A stretch of 21,313 bases of DNA from an uncultured Odoribacter sp. (lineage in GTDB: Bacteria; Bacteroidota; Bacteroidia; Bacteroidales; Marinifilaceae): positions 1-21,313 of the forward strand of contig CAJJNP010000039.1 in NCBI GenBank assembly GCA_905193145.1, in the 5' to 3' direction. The notes under the pieces were generated by a model. That model was not told where the DNA came from. It ran no database searches and saw nothing but the letters and a program-made list of their open reading frames with translations. Numbering within the stretch: the stretch's first letter is position 1; every line of letters begins with the position of its first letter. This document shows positions 6,296 through 15,051 of the stretch, piece by piece. The translations under genes and the position numbers were made by a program.

Positions 6296-9200
6296 ATGAA
6301 AAAAAGACGATTATGTTTCCGGACATCCCGAAATCATTGGGAGAAAAGCTGGAAAATGATGAGGATGTTCGTTGTGTTCATGTGTGCGATGACACTCTCT
6401 GCATCCGCTTCTGTCTATGCACAGAACGAACGAGTGACCTTGGATTTCATTAACACCAACATGAAACATGTGCTACACGAAATACAGCGTCAGACTCATC
6501 TTAGCTTTATTTTCCAGACGGAACAAACCGAACAAATCAAAGGCATCAATGTCAAAGCTAAAAACGAAAGCGTATCCTCCCTGCTGGATCGCATATTAGC
6601 CAATACAGGATTGAGCTGGAAAATACAGGGAGACATGATTCTGATTACCAAATCGACACCTCAACAGGTTGCCGGACAGCAATCACAAAGCCAGGAGATG
6701 CTGACATTCACCGGTACAGTAACGGACGACCAGAAGAATCCACTGCCGGGTGTAACTGTGAAAGTTCGCGGAGCAACTATCGGAACCTCTACTGACGTGA
6801 ACGGAAAATTCAAATTGACGTATCCTAAAAACAACGACAACATCGTTTTGGAATTTTCATTTGTCGGGATGCAAACGACTTCGGTAAAATATGCCGGTCA
6901 AAAGGAAATCAATGTCATCCTATACGAAGAGAAAACAGAATTGGAAGAAGTGGTAGTTACCGGTTACCAGGTATTGAACAGACGTACCCAAACAAGTGCC
7001 ATCACTTCTGTAAAGGCTGAAGACATCATGATTCCGGGTGTGACCAGCATTGACCAGATGCTGGAAGGACGAATTCCGGATATGGCATTCATGCTAAATT
7101 CTGGAGAAGTCGGTGCAACTCCACGTCTGCGTGTACGCGGCACGTCAACCCTGCTTGGCAACCGTGAGCCGCTATGGGTATTGGACGGTATCGTCATGAC
7201 TGACCCGGTTGACGTAGATCCGGAAGAATTGAACAATCCGGACTACTTGAATATCATCGGAAATGCCATTGCCGGGATCAACCCTCAGGACATCGAGCGT
7301 ATCGACGTATTGAAGGACGCGTCCGCCACCGCTTTATACGGAACACGTGCAGCCAATGGCGTTATTGTAGTCACCACTAAAAAAGGACGTGTAGGAAAAC
7401 CTGTGCTTTCGTACACTCACTCTTCTAAAATTACCCGCCGCCCACGTTATACAGACAGAAACATCAACCTGATGAACTCTCAGGAACGTGTAGCCTTCGG
7501 AAAATCACTGGCAGACCAACACTATGTATTCCCTACACAGATGCCTCTGGTTGGCTATGAAGGAGCATTATATCGTATGCAAAACGGTATGACCAGTTAT
7601 GATGAATTTTTAAAAGAGGTCACCTGGTACGAAAAAGTAAATACCGACTGGTTTGATATTCTTACCCGCGATGCCTATTCTCACAGCCATACGCTAAATG
7701 TCAGCGGAGGTTCTGACATTATCCGCTATTATGCTTCTTTGGGATATGACCGTGACAACGGAGTATCCAACACAACCTATACGGAGCGTTACACCGTGAC
7801 AGCCAAAATGAATGTCCGCATGACCCCGAAACTTCTCTTTGACATCAAAGTCAACGGTAATGTTCAAAAGAAGAATCACTTGGTTTCATCCATCGATGCG
7901 ATGGATTATGCCTACAACACCACCCGAGCCCTTCCCTGCTACAATGAAGACGGCACCCTGTATTATTACAATCGCTACAAAGGCGGCTATAGCGGGCAAG
8001 GAAGCAAATATCTGCGCTACAACATTGTAAATGAAATTGAAAACAGTTCTAACGGCTATGACGGGAAAGGTGTCCAGGTAGACTTGAATCTAAAATACAA
8101 TATTTTCGACACTTGGGATGTTACAGGAGTTGCATCCTACTCTGTCAGCAGCACATTACAGGAAAACTGGTGGGGAGAAAAAACCGCCTATATCGCATCG
8201 CTGAAAAACGGAGAATACGAAGAGGCTCCGGTGCCGGGAGATGACGGGAAATGTATCCTGCCATACGGCGGTATTTTAAAGACTGCAAATTCTGAAACAG
8301 AAAATCTGACCCTTCGGTTGCAGACAAACTACCGCAAAATATTCGGAGCCGACAGCCAACATCTGATATCTGCATTGGCCGGTTACGAAATCAACATGAA
8401 CCGTTCCAAGAAAATGGACAATGAAGTGCGCGGATACCTGAAAGAACGCGGAATGCAATTCGTAGACATGAGTTCTCTGAAACTGGAAGATTTTCCTCTT
8501 TATAAAGAATGGTTGCAACAAAACCACACGGTACTGACCCGTGGTCTGAGCAACTCATTGAGCTTTTATCTGTCTTTGGACTATGGTTTTAAAGATTACC
8601 TTACTTTCAACATCAACGGACGTATCGATGCCTCCAACAAATTTGGGAGCAACAGTAACGAACGTTTGCTACCGGTATGGTCCGTTTCAGGAATGTGGAA
8701 CATCAAAGAGACCCTCTTGAAAGAGACAGATCCTGTTACGGAACTCAGATTGCGTCTCTCTTACGGTATGCAAGGAAACATGCTGGACGGACAGACACCT
8801 AACATGTTAATCAACCAATTACCGACTAATTCATATTACAATGAAAACGTGTCAACGGTCTATCAATTCCCTAACCCCAATTTAAAATGGGAAGAAACCA
8901 AACAGACCAACGTCGGATTGGAAGCAGGATTTTTCGAAGGACGACTGTTTATATCAGGAGATTTCTACTATAAAAAAACAAACAATGTATTCTCCTATGT
9001 AAACGTTGCACCGACAAACGGAATCACCTCCTACCTGATGAATAACGGTAATCTGGAAAACATCGGTTACTCGATTTCATTATCAGCAACTCCGGTAAAA
9101 ATCAATGATTTCAGTTGGCGTCTATCCACCAGCTACTCCGCCAATAAGAATACGGTAAAAACCGATGCCGTTGAAAACTATGAATTAAACGACTACTTGA

Positions 9201-9949
9201 GCGGAAACGCAGTAGTAAGCGGCGAGGCAGTAGGAACCTTCTATTCATACAAATATTTAGGACTAAACAGCAAAAACGGTATTCCTGTATTTGACGACTA
9301 TACCGACCGTCGGCATCTGCTGGAAGACAAAACGCTGGAAGAAGTAGTAAAACTGGTCATGGTAAACAGCGGCAACCGCGAACCCAAGTTCAATGGTAAC
9401 CTCTACAATACCTTTACTTGGAGAGGTATCACCTTGTCATTCAACCTGGCCTATAGTCTGGGCTCAAAAGTCCGCCTGTTTGCGCTCTATTCTCCGATTA
9501 TCTCAGGGGTCAGCGCTGAAGCTAATGTCCGCAAGGAGTTCAACAACCGCTGGCAAGTGCCGGGAGATGAAAAACGAACAGATATCCCCGCCATCATCAA
9601 CCGCTCGGATGAAATGTTCAGCGTATATAATCACCATTGGTCACAACACCAAACCAACAAGACAAAAAACTTTGCCAATAGTCTATGGAACATGTATGAC
9701 AATTCTGATTTACGCGTTGTTAGCGGCAACTACTTGAAAATGCAGAATCTCACTATACGGTATTCATTACAAAAGCAACTATTAAAGAAAACACCGTTTT
9801 CTTCTGCTTCAATCTCCTTCAGTACACAGAATCTGTTCACCATTTCTGCCAAAGAACTGAAGGGACAAGATCCGTCACAGGCAGGATTTGCGAAACCGAA
9901 TCTTTCCATCCGACCGACCTATACAATTGGTCTTAATGTCTCATTCTAA
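6296..9949 (+). CDS. SusC/RagA-family TonB-dependent outer-membrane receptor with STN domain
   Basis: This 1217-residue outer-membrane transporter forms the import pore with the SusD-like lipoprotein encoded next. A signal peptide ends near residue 42 (SASVYAQ). The STN domain (about 47-118) is the periplasmic signalling module that contacts FecR. A carboxypeptidase-regulatory-like domain follows (about 137-212, starting FTGTVTDDQKNPLPGV). The TonB box region is EEVVVTGY (217-224). The plug carries the SusC-family signature LKDASATALYGTRAANGVIV (339-358), and the beta-barrel runs to a C-terminal aromatic (NVSF). The annotated start gives a long basic n-region before the hydrophobic core. Met21 or Met22 (from 6356) would give a normal signal peptide, so the start is uncertain by about 20 codons. 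Substrate unknown; no carbohydrate enzymes accompany it. Confidence 0.97.
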   Translation: MKKRRLCFRTSRNHWEKSWKMMRMFVVFMCAMTLSASASVYAQNERVTLDFINTNMKHVLHEIQRQTHLSFIFQTEQTEQIKGINVKAKNESVSSLLDRILANTGLSWKIQGDMILITKSTPQQVAGQQSQSQEMLTFTGTVTDDQKNPLPGVTVKVRGATIGTSTDVNGKFKLTYPKNNDNIVLEFSFVGMQTTSVKYAGQKEINVILYEEKTELEEVVVTGYQVLNRRTQTSAITSVKAEDIMIPGVTSIDQMLEGRIPDMAFMLNSGEVGATPRLRVRGTSTLLGNREPLWVLDGIVMTDPVDVDPEELNNPDYLNIIGNAIAGINPQDIERIDVLKDASATALYGTRAANGVIVVTTKKGRVGKPVLSYTHSSKITRRPRYTDRNINLMNSQERVAFGKSLADQHYVFPTQMPLVGYEGALYRMQNGMTSYDEFLKEVTWYEKVNTDWFDILTRDAYSHSHTLNVSGGSDIIRYYASLGYDRDNGVSNTTYTERYTVTAKMNVRMTPKLLFDIKVNGNVQKKNHLVSSIDAMDYAYNTTRALPCYNEDGTLYYYNRYKGGYSGQGSKYLRYNIVNEIENSSNGYDGKGVQVDLNLKYNIFDTWDVTGVASYSVSSTLQENWWGEKTAYIASLKNGEYEEAPVPGDDGKCILPYGGILKTANSETENLTLRLQTNYRKIFGADSQHLISALAGYEINMNRSKKMDNEVRGYLKERGMQFVDMSSLKLEDFPLYKEWLQQNHTVLTRGLSNSLSFYLSLDYGFKDYLTFNINGRIDASNKFGSNSNERLLPVWSVSGMWNIKETLLKETDPVTELRLRLSYGMQGNMLDGQTPNMLINQLPTNSYYNENVSTVYQFPNPNLKWEETKQTNVGLEAGFFEGRLFISGDFYYKKTNNVFSYVNVAPTNGITSYLMNNGNLENIGYSISLSATPVKINDFSWRLSTSYSANKNTVKTDAVENYELNDYLSGNAVVSGEAVGTFYSYKYLGLNSKNGIPVFDDYTDRRHLLEDKTLEEVVKLVMVNSGNREPKFNGNLYNTFTWRGITLSFNLAYSLGSKVRLFALYSPIISGVSAEANVRKEFNNRWQVPGDEKRTDIPAIINRSDEMFSVYNHHWSQHQTNKTKNFANSLWNMYDNSDLRVVSGNYLKMQNLTIRYSLQKQLLKKTPFSSASISFSTQNLFTISAKELKGQDPSQAGFAKPNLSIRPTYTIGLNVSF

Positions 9950-9960
9950 AAACTAGAGCT

Positions 9961-11481
9961 ATGAAAAAATTATTATACGGAATCATTGTTGCTTTGTTCT
10001 GTTTCGGTTGCAGCAATTTCTTAGAGGAATATTCCCAATCGCAGACAGTTGCAAAAAAAGTATCACACTTCGATGAACTTCTGTTAGGAGACGGATACTT
10101 ACCCTCCGTCAACAAGAAATACATCTCAACAGATCATGCCGGATTTCTAAATGTATTGGATGATGACGTTACAACCGTGCTAGGCGGTATAGCCGTTCAT
10201 TATTGGAGCGGAGTCATGCAAAAACTATTCGGATACTATGCCTGGCAATTGGAAGTGGGACGTAATCCCGAGGGAAACATTTTGAATGATGATAGCCAGA
10301 CCTGGCTTGACTTTTATCGCCGTATCAATGTGACAAACATCATCCTGAAAGAAATCGACGAACTGAAAGTGGATTCACCAGCAGAAGAGAACGACCGTGT
10401 CCGGGTAAAAGGAGAATGTCATTTCATCCGTGCTTCCCTTTACTTTACATTGGTAAACCTTTACGGAAAGGCATACAGCAAAACCTCTGCCTCCACCGAC
10501 TTGGGAGTACCTTTGAAATTAACAGAGTATATTGAACATGACAAAGACAAGGAAACACAATTCCAACGTGCATCCGTCGCTCAAATATACGAACAGATTG
10601 TGAAAGACCTGAAGGCTTCCGTTGACTACCTGACCCAAAGTCCACAGCCCCGTCCGCTTCATCGCGCATCAAAAGAGGCAGCACAATTATTATTGAGCCG
10701 GGTTTATCTGTATATGCAAGACTGGAACAATGCAGCTGCCATAGCAGCCCAACTGCTTGAAAACGACACCCGTCTCCATCAAATGAACGAGGGTGATTCT
10801 GCCAAGATATTCTTAAGCGAGAATTGTAGCGAAGTGCTCTTTTCACAAGGCTCCATGAACCTTCACAACAGCATGACAGGTGCCAGCGGAGACTTCGCCG
10901 TATCAGAAGAGCTTGTTGAATTATATGACCGGAAAAATGATTTCCGCCGCTATTTCTTCGGCACCAATCCTAACAGCTTTGCCTACAAGTTACAGTGGAA
11001 ATACGACACAACAGCCATTCCACACGTTTCAGACATCTACACGCTCCGTATATCAGAAGGATATTTGAATCTGGCAGAAGCCTATGCCATGCAGGACAAT
11101 ACAGAAGGTGCAAACCGTTATTTAAAAACACTGCGTGAAAAAAGAATCAAAGGATATGTACATACCAATTATACCGGAGAAGAACTTATCAACGAGATTC
11201 GTCTGGAACGCCGCAAAGAATTGTGCTTTGAAGGACACCGTTGGTTTGACCTCAGACGTTATGCTGTGTGTGAAAAATATCCGCATGCTCAGAAAATCAT
11301 ACATGAATTCAACGTATTTGACGGGAACCAGAATTTTTGGGACCATACGGACATTTACGAATTACCGGAAAATGACCCTGCCTATGTGATGCAGATTCCC
11401 AAATCCGTCTTGGAATATGACGAGACACAGATGCCCGAAAATCCACGCAACAAACGCAATCCTGTCGGAGAAGATGAATAA
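9961..11481 (+). CDS. SusD/RagB-family outer-membrane lipoprotein
   Basis: This 506-residue surface lipoprotein is the partner of the SusC-like receptor and caps its pore to capture substrate. The signal peptide ends in a lipobox with lipidated Cys17 (CFGCSN). The N-terminal SusD-like region (NFLEEYSQ) and the TPR-like helices leading to HFIRASLYFTLVNLYGKAY (145-163) are family features. The C-terminal signature NEIRLERRKELCFEGHRWFD (410-429) is strong. Its start lies 11 bp after the SusC stop codon. The ligand cannot be deduced from sequence. Confidence 0.96.
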   Translation: MKKLLYGIIVALFCFGCSNFLEEYSQSQTVAKKVSHFDELLLGDGYLPSVNKKYISTDHAGFLNVLDDDVTTVLGGIAVHYWSGVMQKLFGYYAWQLEVGRNPEGNILNDDSQTWLDFYRRINVTNIILKEIDELKVDSPAEENDRVRVKGECHFIRASLYFTLVNLYGKAYSKTSASTDLGVPLKLTEYIEHDKDKETQFQRASVAQIYEQIVKDLKASVDYLTQSPQPRPLHRASKEAAQLLLSRVYLYMQDWNNAAAIAAQLLENDTRLHQMNEGDSAKIFLSENCSEVLFSQGSMNLHNSMTGASGDFAVSEELVELYDRKNDFRRYFFGTNPNSFAYKLQWKYDTTAIPHVSDIYTLRISEGYLNLAEAYAMQDNTEGANRYLKTLREKRIKGYVHTNYTGEELINEIRLERRKELCFEGHRWFDLRRYAVCEKYPHAQKIIHEFNVFDGNQNFWDHTDIYELPENDPAYVMQIPKSVLEYDETQMPENPRNKRNPVGEDE

Positions 11482-11501
11482 ACACAATAATAAAACAAGA
11501 T

Positions 11502-12554
11502 ATGAAACATTCAATTTTATATATACTGCTTGTCTTTCTGGCTATTGTTTGTCTGAAATTGAAATATAACACATTAAGTATTGGATTTGAAAATCTCTAT
11601 GAGATATATGACTGTCTAACCGATTCCATACAGCACAAACGTTATGAAATATACCAGACATACGGAGTACCGGTGTATTTCAATGACACCATCGGCAAAG
11701 TATTCGTAAAAACAGATATAAACGGGGATTCCGTGTTCCAGTATGAAACATTGGATTTGAACTGGGTATTCGACGGTACCAACAGCGGTTCGGTCACATA
11801 CAACATTACCCGCCTGCATGAACCGGAATTACAGATGAAAGCCTTACGTTTTGCAGAGGTATATCTTCAAAACAGCCAAGCTGCCTTACATCCTTATGCC
11901 ATGTGGCTGACCAAAAAATGCTATCAACTCTCCTCATCCGGAGTGGAGCAGAAAGAACTGATAAGCCGTTATCGGAACCTGATGATTTCATGGTTTGAAA
12001 AGCTAGAAGAAGAAGATATGCCTGCAAAAGCTGCAGAATACCGCAACGAAGTGGTAAAATTGAAAGTGCAAAACTATTCAGAGCAACTGAACGCTTTCAA
12101 TAAAGCTACGGACGAGAAATATTATGACCAATTATGGCAAAATCTATACCCAAACGAAAGGCTTCCACACTATTACAAATCAACCAACTGGTTTCCACAA
12201 CCATTAGAAGAAGAATGGGAACAAGACAGCAGTTTTCGTGAAGACATGAAAACATACGGAAACGGAACCCACCCTGATTTAACCCAAGGATTATGGTCGG
12301 ATGAGGACGTAGATGAATATATTGTTTATTGTAGAGGTCTGGTGGGAGCTTATGGATTTATCGGCTATAACCTTCGTTACGGCTCTCGCTACACTCCCGA
12401 TAACACAGACGAAGACCTGAGCCTTTATCTGGAAGAGATGCTAAAATATCCACGCGAAGAATTTTTGGCGCGTTGGGAAACCTCACCCCTGGTGTTGAAA
12501 AAATACGAGATTTTATACAAAATCATACGAGATGAATTAGGTGTTGAACTATAA
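11502..12554 (+). CDS. Envelope protein of unknown function in the SusCD operon
   Basis: I do not recognise this 350-residue protein. It starts with a hydrophobic segment (about 4-20) that is either a signal peptide or a membrane anchor; Cys17 follows AIV, a poor lipobox. The rest is predicted mainly helical and rich in Tyr, Trp and Glu, including an acidic segment (FPQPLEEEWEQDSSF, near 231-245). Two stretches faintly recall the Bacteroidales SusD-associated 'putative zinc-binding metallopeptidase' lipoproteins: the initial LYEIYDCLTD...YGVPVYF region and the C-terminal LVLKKYEILYKIIRDELGVEL-like end. There is no HExxH motif, so if related it would be catalytically dead. It sits 20 bp after SusD and 14 bp before the FISUMP gene, so it is co-transcribed, and I infer an accessory surface or periplasmic role. 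Confidence 0.8.
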   Translation: MKHSILYILLVFLAIVCLKLKYNTLSIGFENLYEIYDCLTDSIQHKRYEIYQTYGVPVYFNDTIGKVFVKTDINGDSVFQYETLDLNWVFDGTNSGSVTYNITRLHEPELQMKALRFAEVYLQNSQAALHPYAMWLTKKCYQLSSSGVEQKELISRYRNLMISWFEKLEEEDMPAKAAEYRNEVVKLKVQNYSEQLNAFNKATDEKYYDQLWQNLYPNERLPHYYKSTNWFPQPLEEEWEQDSSFREDMKTYGNGTHPDLTQGLWSDEDVDEYIVYCRGLVGAYGFIGYNLRYGSRYTPDNTDEDLSLYLEEMLKYPREEFLARWETSPLVLKKYEILYKIIRDELGVEL

Positions 12555-12568
12555 GATAAGCATATATC

Positions 12569-13570
12569 ATGAACAAGATAAAATATTTATGTTGCCTGCT
12601 TGGTTTTGTTGCCGGTACTATTGCCTGTGACGATGACGAAAACAACATCGTGCCTAAACCAACAGGAATCACCTACGGCACAGTAGAAGACAAAGCCGGC
12701 AATACATACAAGACCCTGACTATTGGCAAACAGACATGGCTGGCAGAGAATTTCCGCTACAAACTGGCAGAGAGTAACGCAAACAATCAAGTGACCTTCG
12801 GAGAAATCTATGGAGTCGATGATCTGGAAATTCTGGAAGGATCGGATATGCAAAAATATGCATCATTTGCCAGAAACTATTCAGGACAGAAATTTCTGCT
12901 TTACCTGAGAGAACAACTGTTTGAGGCTCAAGCAGCCGGCAAACTCAATACCAGCAGCCGCTTTGATGCTGTGTGGATTGCCAATCAGGTAGCCAATTAT
13001 ACCATTCCGAATCTGGTTAGTTTCGGATACCACAACGATATCAAAGACGAGTTGCTGGCTATTTGGGAAGATGCCATCAACTACCATCTGCAACGCGACC
13101 ATGAATATTTGGAACAATATGGCTATTTGTATTCATACGAAGGAGCTTTACAAGCAGTCAAAGAGGGAGCGCCGGAAGGATTCCATTTACCTACCGATGC
13201 CGAATGGATGATGCTTGAAAGAGCACTGGGCATGAGTTCCGATGAACTGGAAGGAATGGAAAAATGGCGAGGCAATGTGGGAGACCTGCTTAAAACCGGA
13301 GACCAAGGTATCGGATTTAACGCATTGTACGGAGGAGCCGCCATATATGCATTGACCGTAGCTTATGACACCCGCTATGTACACAGAGGTGAAGAGGCTT
13401 ATTTCTGGAGCAGCGACCAGGTGTTCGTTTCTGACAGTCTTTCAAACGGTATTGTCCGCAAAATATCTGTCTACCAACCGGGCATCCATCGAATGACCAG
13501 TCGTTTGATCACCTCGCCGACAACAGTAAGACCCTCATATAGTATCAGATTAGTAAAAACTGAAAAATAA
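12569..13570 (+). CDS. FISUMP-domain surface lipoprotein with helical insertion
   Basis: This 333-residue lipoprotein has lipidated Cys20 in GTIACDDDEN. The acidic residues after Cys match the kind of lipoprotein export signal described for Bacteroides, which suggests surface exposure. The Fibrobacter succinogenes major paralogous (FISUMP) domain is recognisable from YKTLTIGKQTWLAENFRY (47-64), YLYSYEGALQ (186-195) and PEGFHLPTDAEW (202-213), to YFWSSDQ (278-284) and the end SYSIRLVK (323-330). Between the first and second of these blocks lie roughly 110 residues (about 70-180), mostly helical, where the family normally has a short link. The domain's biochemical role is not established; in Bacteroidales it is common in surface proteins and in fimbria-like or SusCD loci. 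It overlaps no neighbour and is 14 bp from the preceding gene. Confidence 0.85.
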   Translation: MNKIKYLCCLLGFVAGTIACDDDENNIVPKPTGITYGTVEDKAGNTYKTLTIGKQTWLAENFRYKLAESNANNQVTFGEIYGVDDLEILEGSDMQKYASFARNYSGQKFLLYLREQLFEAQAAGKLNTSSRFDAVWIANQVANYTIPNLVSFGYHNDIKDELLAIWEDAINYHLQRDHEYLEQYGYLYSYEGALQAVKEGAPEGFHLPTDAEWMMLERALGMSSDELEGMEKWRGNVGDLLKTGDQGIGFNALYGGAAIYALTVAYDTRYVHRGEEAYFWSSDQVFVSDSLSNGIVRKISVYQPGIHRMTSRLITSPTTVRPSYSIRLVKTEK

Positions 13571-13576
13571 TACACC

Positions 13577-15025
13577 ATGAAAAACATTTTAGTTATTCTT
13601 CTTTGCTTTTTTTCCATTGCAGGCTGGGCAAAAGAAGATAAAAACAAACAGATAACCTACTGTACCAACCTAGAAGAAGCCATGCAACTAGCTGCAAAAA
13701 AACACAAACCCATATTCTTCAACTGCTATGCAGGTTGGTCTGGAGGCTCCATCATGATGGATTCAATCGTATTAAAAGACCCCGCTTTGGTAAAATTCAT
13801 TGAGAAAAAATTTGTCAGCCTACGCGTAGATATGGTAAAAACTCCGGCCGGTCGGGAACTTGCAAAAAAATACAATGTAAGATTCTACGCACACTTCCTG
13901 ATTTTAGATGAAAAAGGAGATGTCTTGCACAGAATTGTCGGAGGCTGCAAAGCTCCTGAATTTCAAAAACGCCTGGAGGAGGGACTGAATCCCAAAACCT
14001 CATTGGCCGGCTTAAGTAAAAGATATGCAAAAGGAGATAGGAATCCGGACTTTCTGATTGATTATGCCAAAGTGCTGAATATGGCTGATGAAAAAGAAAA
14101 ATATAATGAAGTGACTGATTACTATCTAAAACATGTAGACACCTCTTATTTATTCGATACCAAAAGTTGGAAGATTCTCAGTAAAAGAGGACGTGAATAC
14201 AACAGCGAATGGTTCAACTTCATCTATAACCATAAAGAGCAACTAACCAAAAGCAATGGTGAAGCTGTTTCTGAATTCATTGTAGCAAGTGCCTTTCAAA
14301 AAGTGTATCCCTGCATGATTTTACATGCTCCGTATAATAAGGAGTTCATGACTGACGTTGAAGAAAAAATCAAATCCGTATCTACAGACTATGCTCCCGG
14401 CAAGCAACTGCTGGATATCTGCAACGTTCTGCGTCTCAGACAAGAAAAAAGATACACAGAAATGCTAGAAGCATGGGCAAAAGTAATGGCAAACTTCCCC
14501 AATGAACAAGTTATATGGAAATTTGACCTTACGTTAGCCAACCTGCAAGACATGAGCGCGCAAGAAAAGAAAAAAGCAGCCGACTATCTGCAAAGCAAAA
14601 TAGGCAAACTGCAGGGTAATCGTCTGGAACAATATCAATATGCCATCGAAAGCCTGAAAAGCTATCAAGGAATCATATTTGAAACAGGTACATTGCAAGA
14701 TGCCATAAACAAAGCACGCAAAGAAAACAAGCCTATTTTTGTAGACTGCTTTACCAGCTGGTGCGGTCCATGCCACATGATGAGTACGAAAGTATTCCCT
14801 ACAAAAGAGGCCGGAGATTTCTTTAACCCTCGCTTTGTAAACATCAAAATCGATATGGAAAAAGGCGAGGGAAAAGAGTTACTCAAGCGTTGGAAAATAG
14901 ATGCTTTCCCTACCTATCTTATTTTAAACAGCGAAGGGGAAGTCGTATATACCTCCAAAGGATATATTCCCGCTCCGGAACTGATTAAACGCATGCAAGA
15001 GGGGCTGGATTCATTAAAAAAATAG
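13577..15025 (+). CDS. Exported protein with two thioredoxin-like domains, one inactive
   Basis: This 482-residue protein has a signal peptide ending near residue 18 (AGWAKED). The N-terminal thioredoxin-fold domain (about 30-130) reads WSGGS (54-58) where a redox CxxC would be, and the usual cis-Pro is replaced (FYAHF, 103-107). It should not be able to exchange disulfides. A helical middle region (about 140-365) links it to a second domain (about 370-480) with the complete active site WCGPC (395-399) and the cis-Pro context AFPTY (443-447). The second domain resembles periplasmic disulfide reductases of the thioredoxin/DsbD-gamma type. The gene starts 6 bp after the FISUMP stop, so translation is tightly linked. 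In this operon it may reduce disulfides of the substrate or of partner proteins; the inactive domain may bind ligand. Confidence 0.9.
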   Translation: MKNILVILLCFFSIAGWAKEDKNKQITYCTNLEEAMQLAAKKHKPIFFNCYAGWSGGSIMMDSIVLKDPALVKFIEKKFVSLRVDMVKTPAGRELAKKYNVRFYAHFLILDEKGDVLHRIVGGCKAPEFQKRLEEGLNPKTSLAGLSKRYAKGDRNPDFLIDYAKVLNMADEKEKYNEVTDYYLKHVDTSYLFDTKSWKILSKRGREYNSEWFNFIYNHKEQLTKSNGEAVSEFIVASAFQKVYPCMILHAPYNKEFMTDVEEKIKSVSTDYAPGKQLLDICNVLRLRQEKRYTEMLEAWAKVMANFPNEQVIWKFDLTLANLQDMSAQEKKKAADYLQSKIGKLQGNRLEQYQYAIESLKSYQGIIFETGTLQDAINKARKENKPIFVDCFTSWCGPCHMMSTKVFPTKEAGDFFNPRFVNIKIDMEKGEGKELLKRWKIDAFPTYLILNSEGEVVYTSKGYIPAPELIKRMQEGLDSLKK

Positions 15026-15051
15026 TGTAAACATTTTCAATCCACTGTAAG

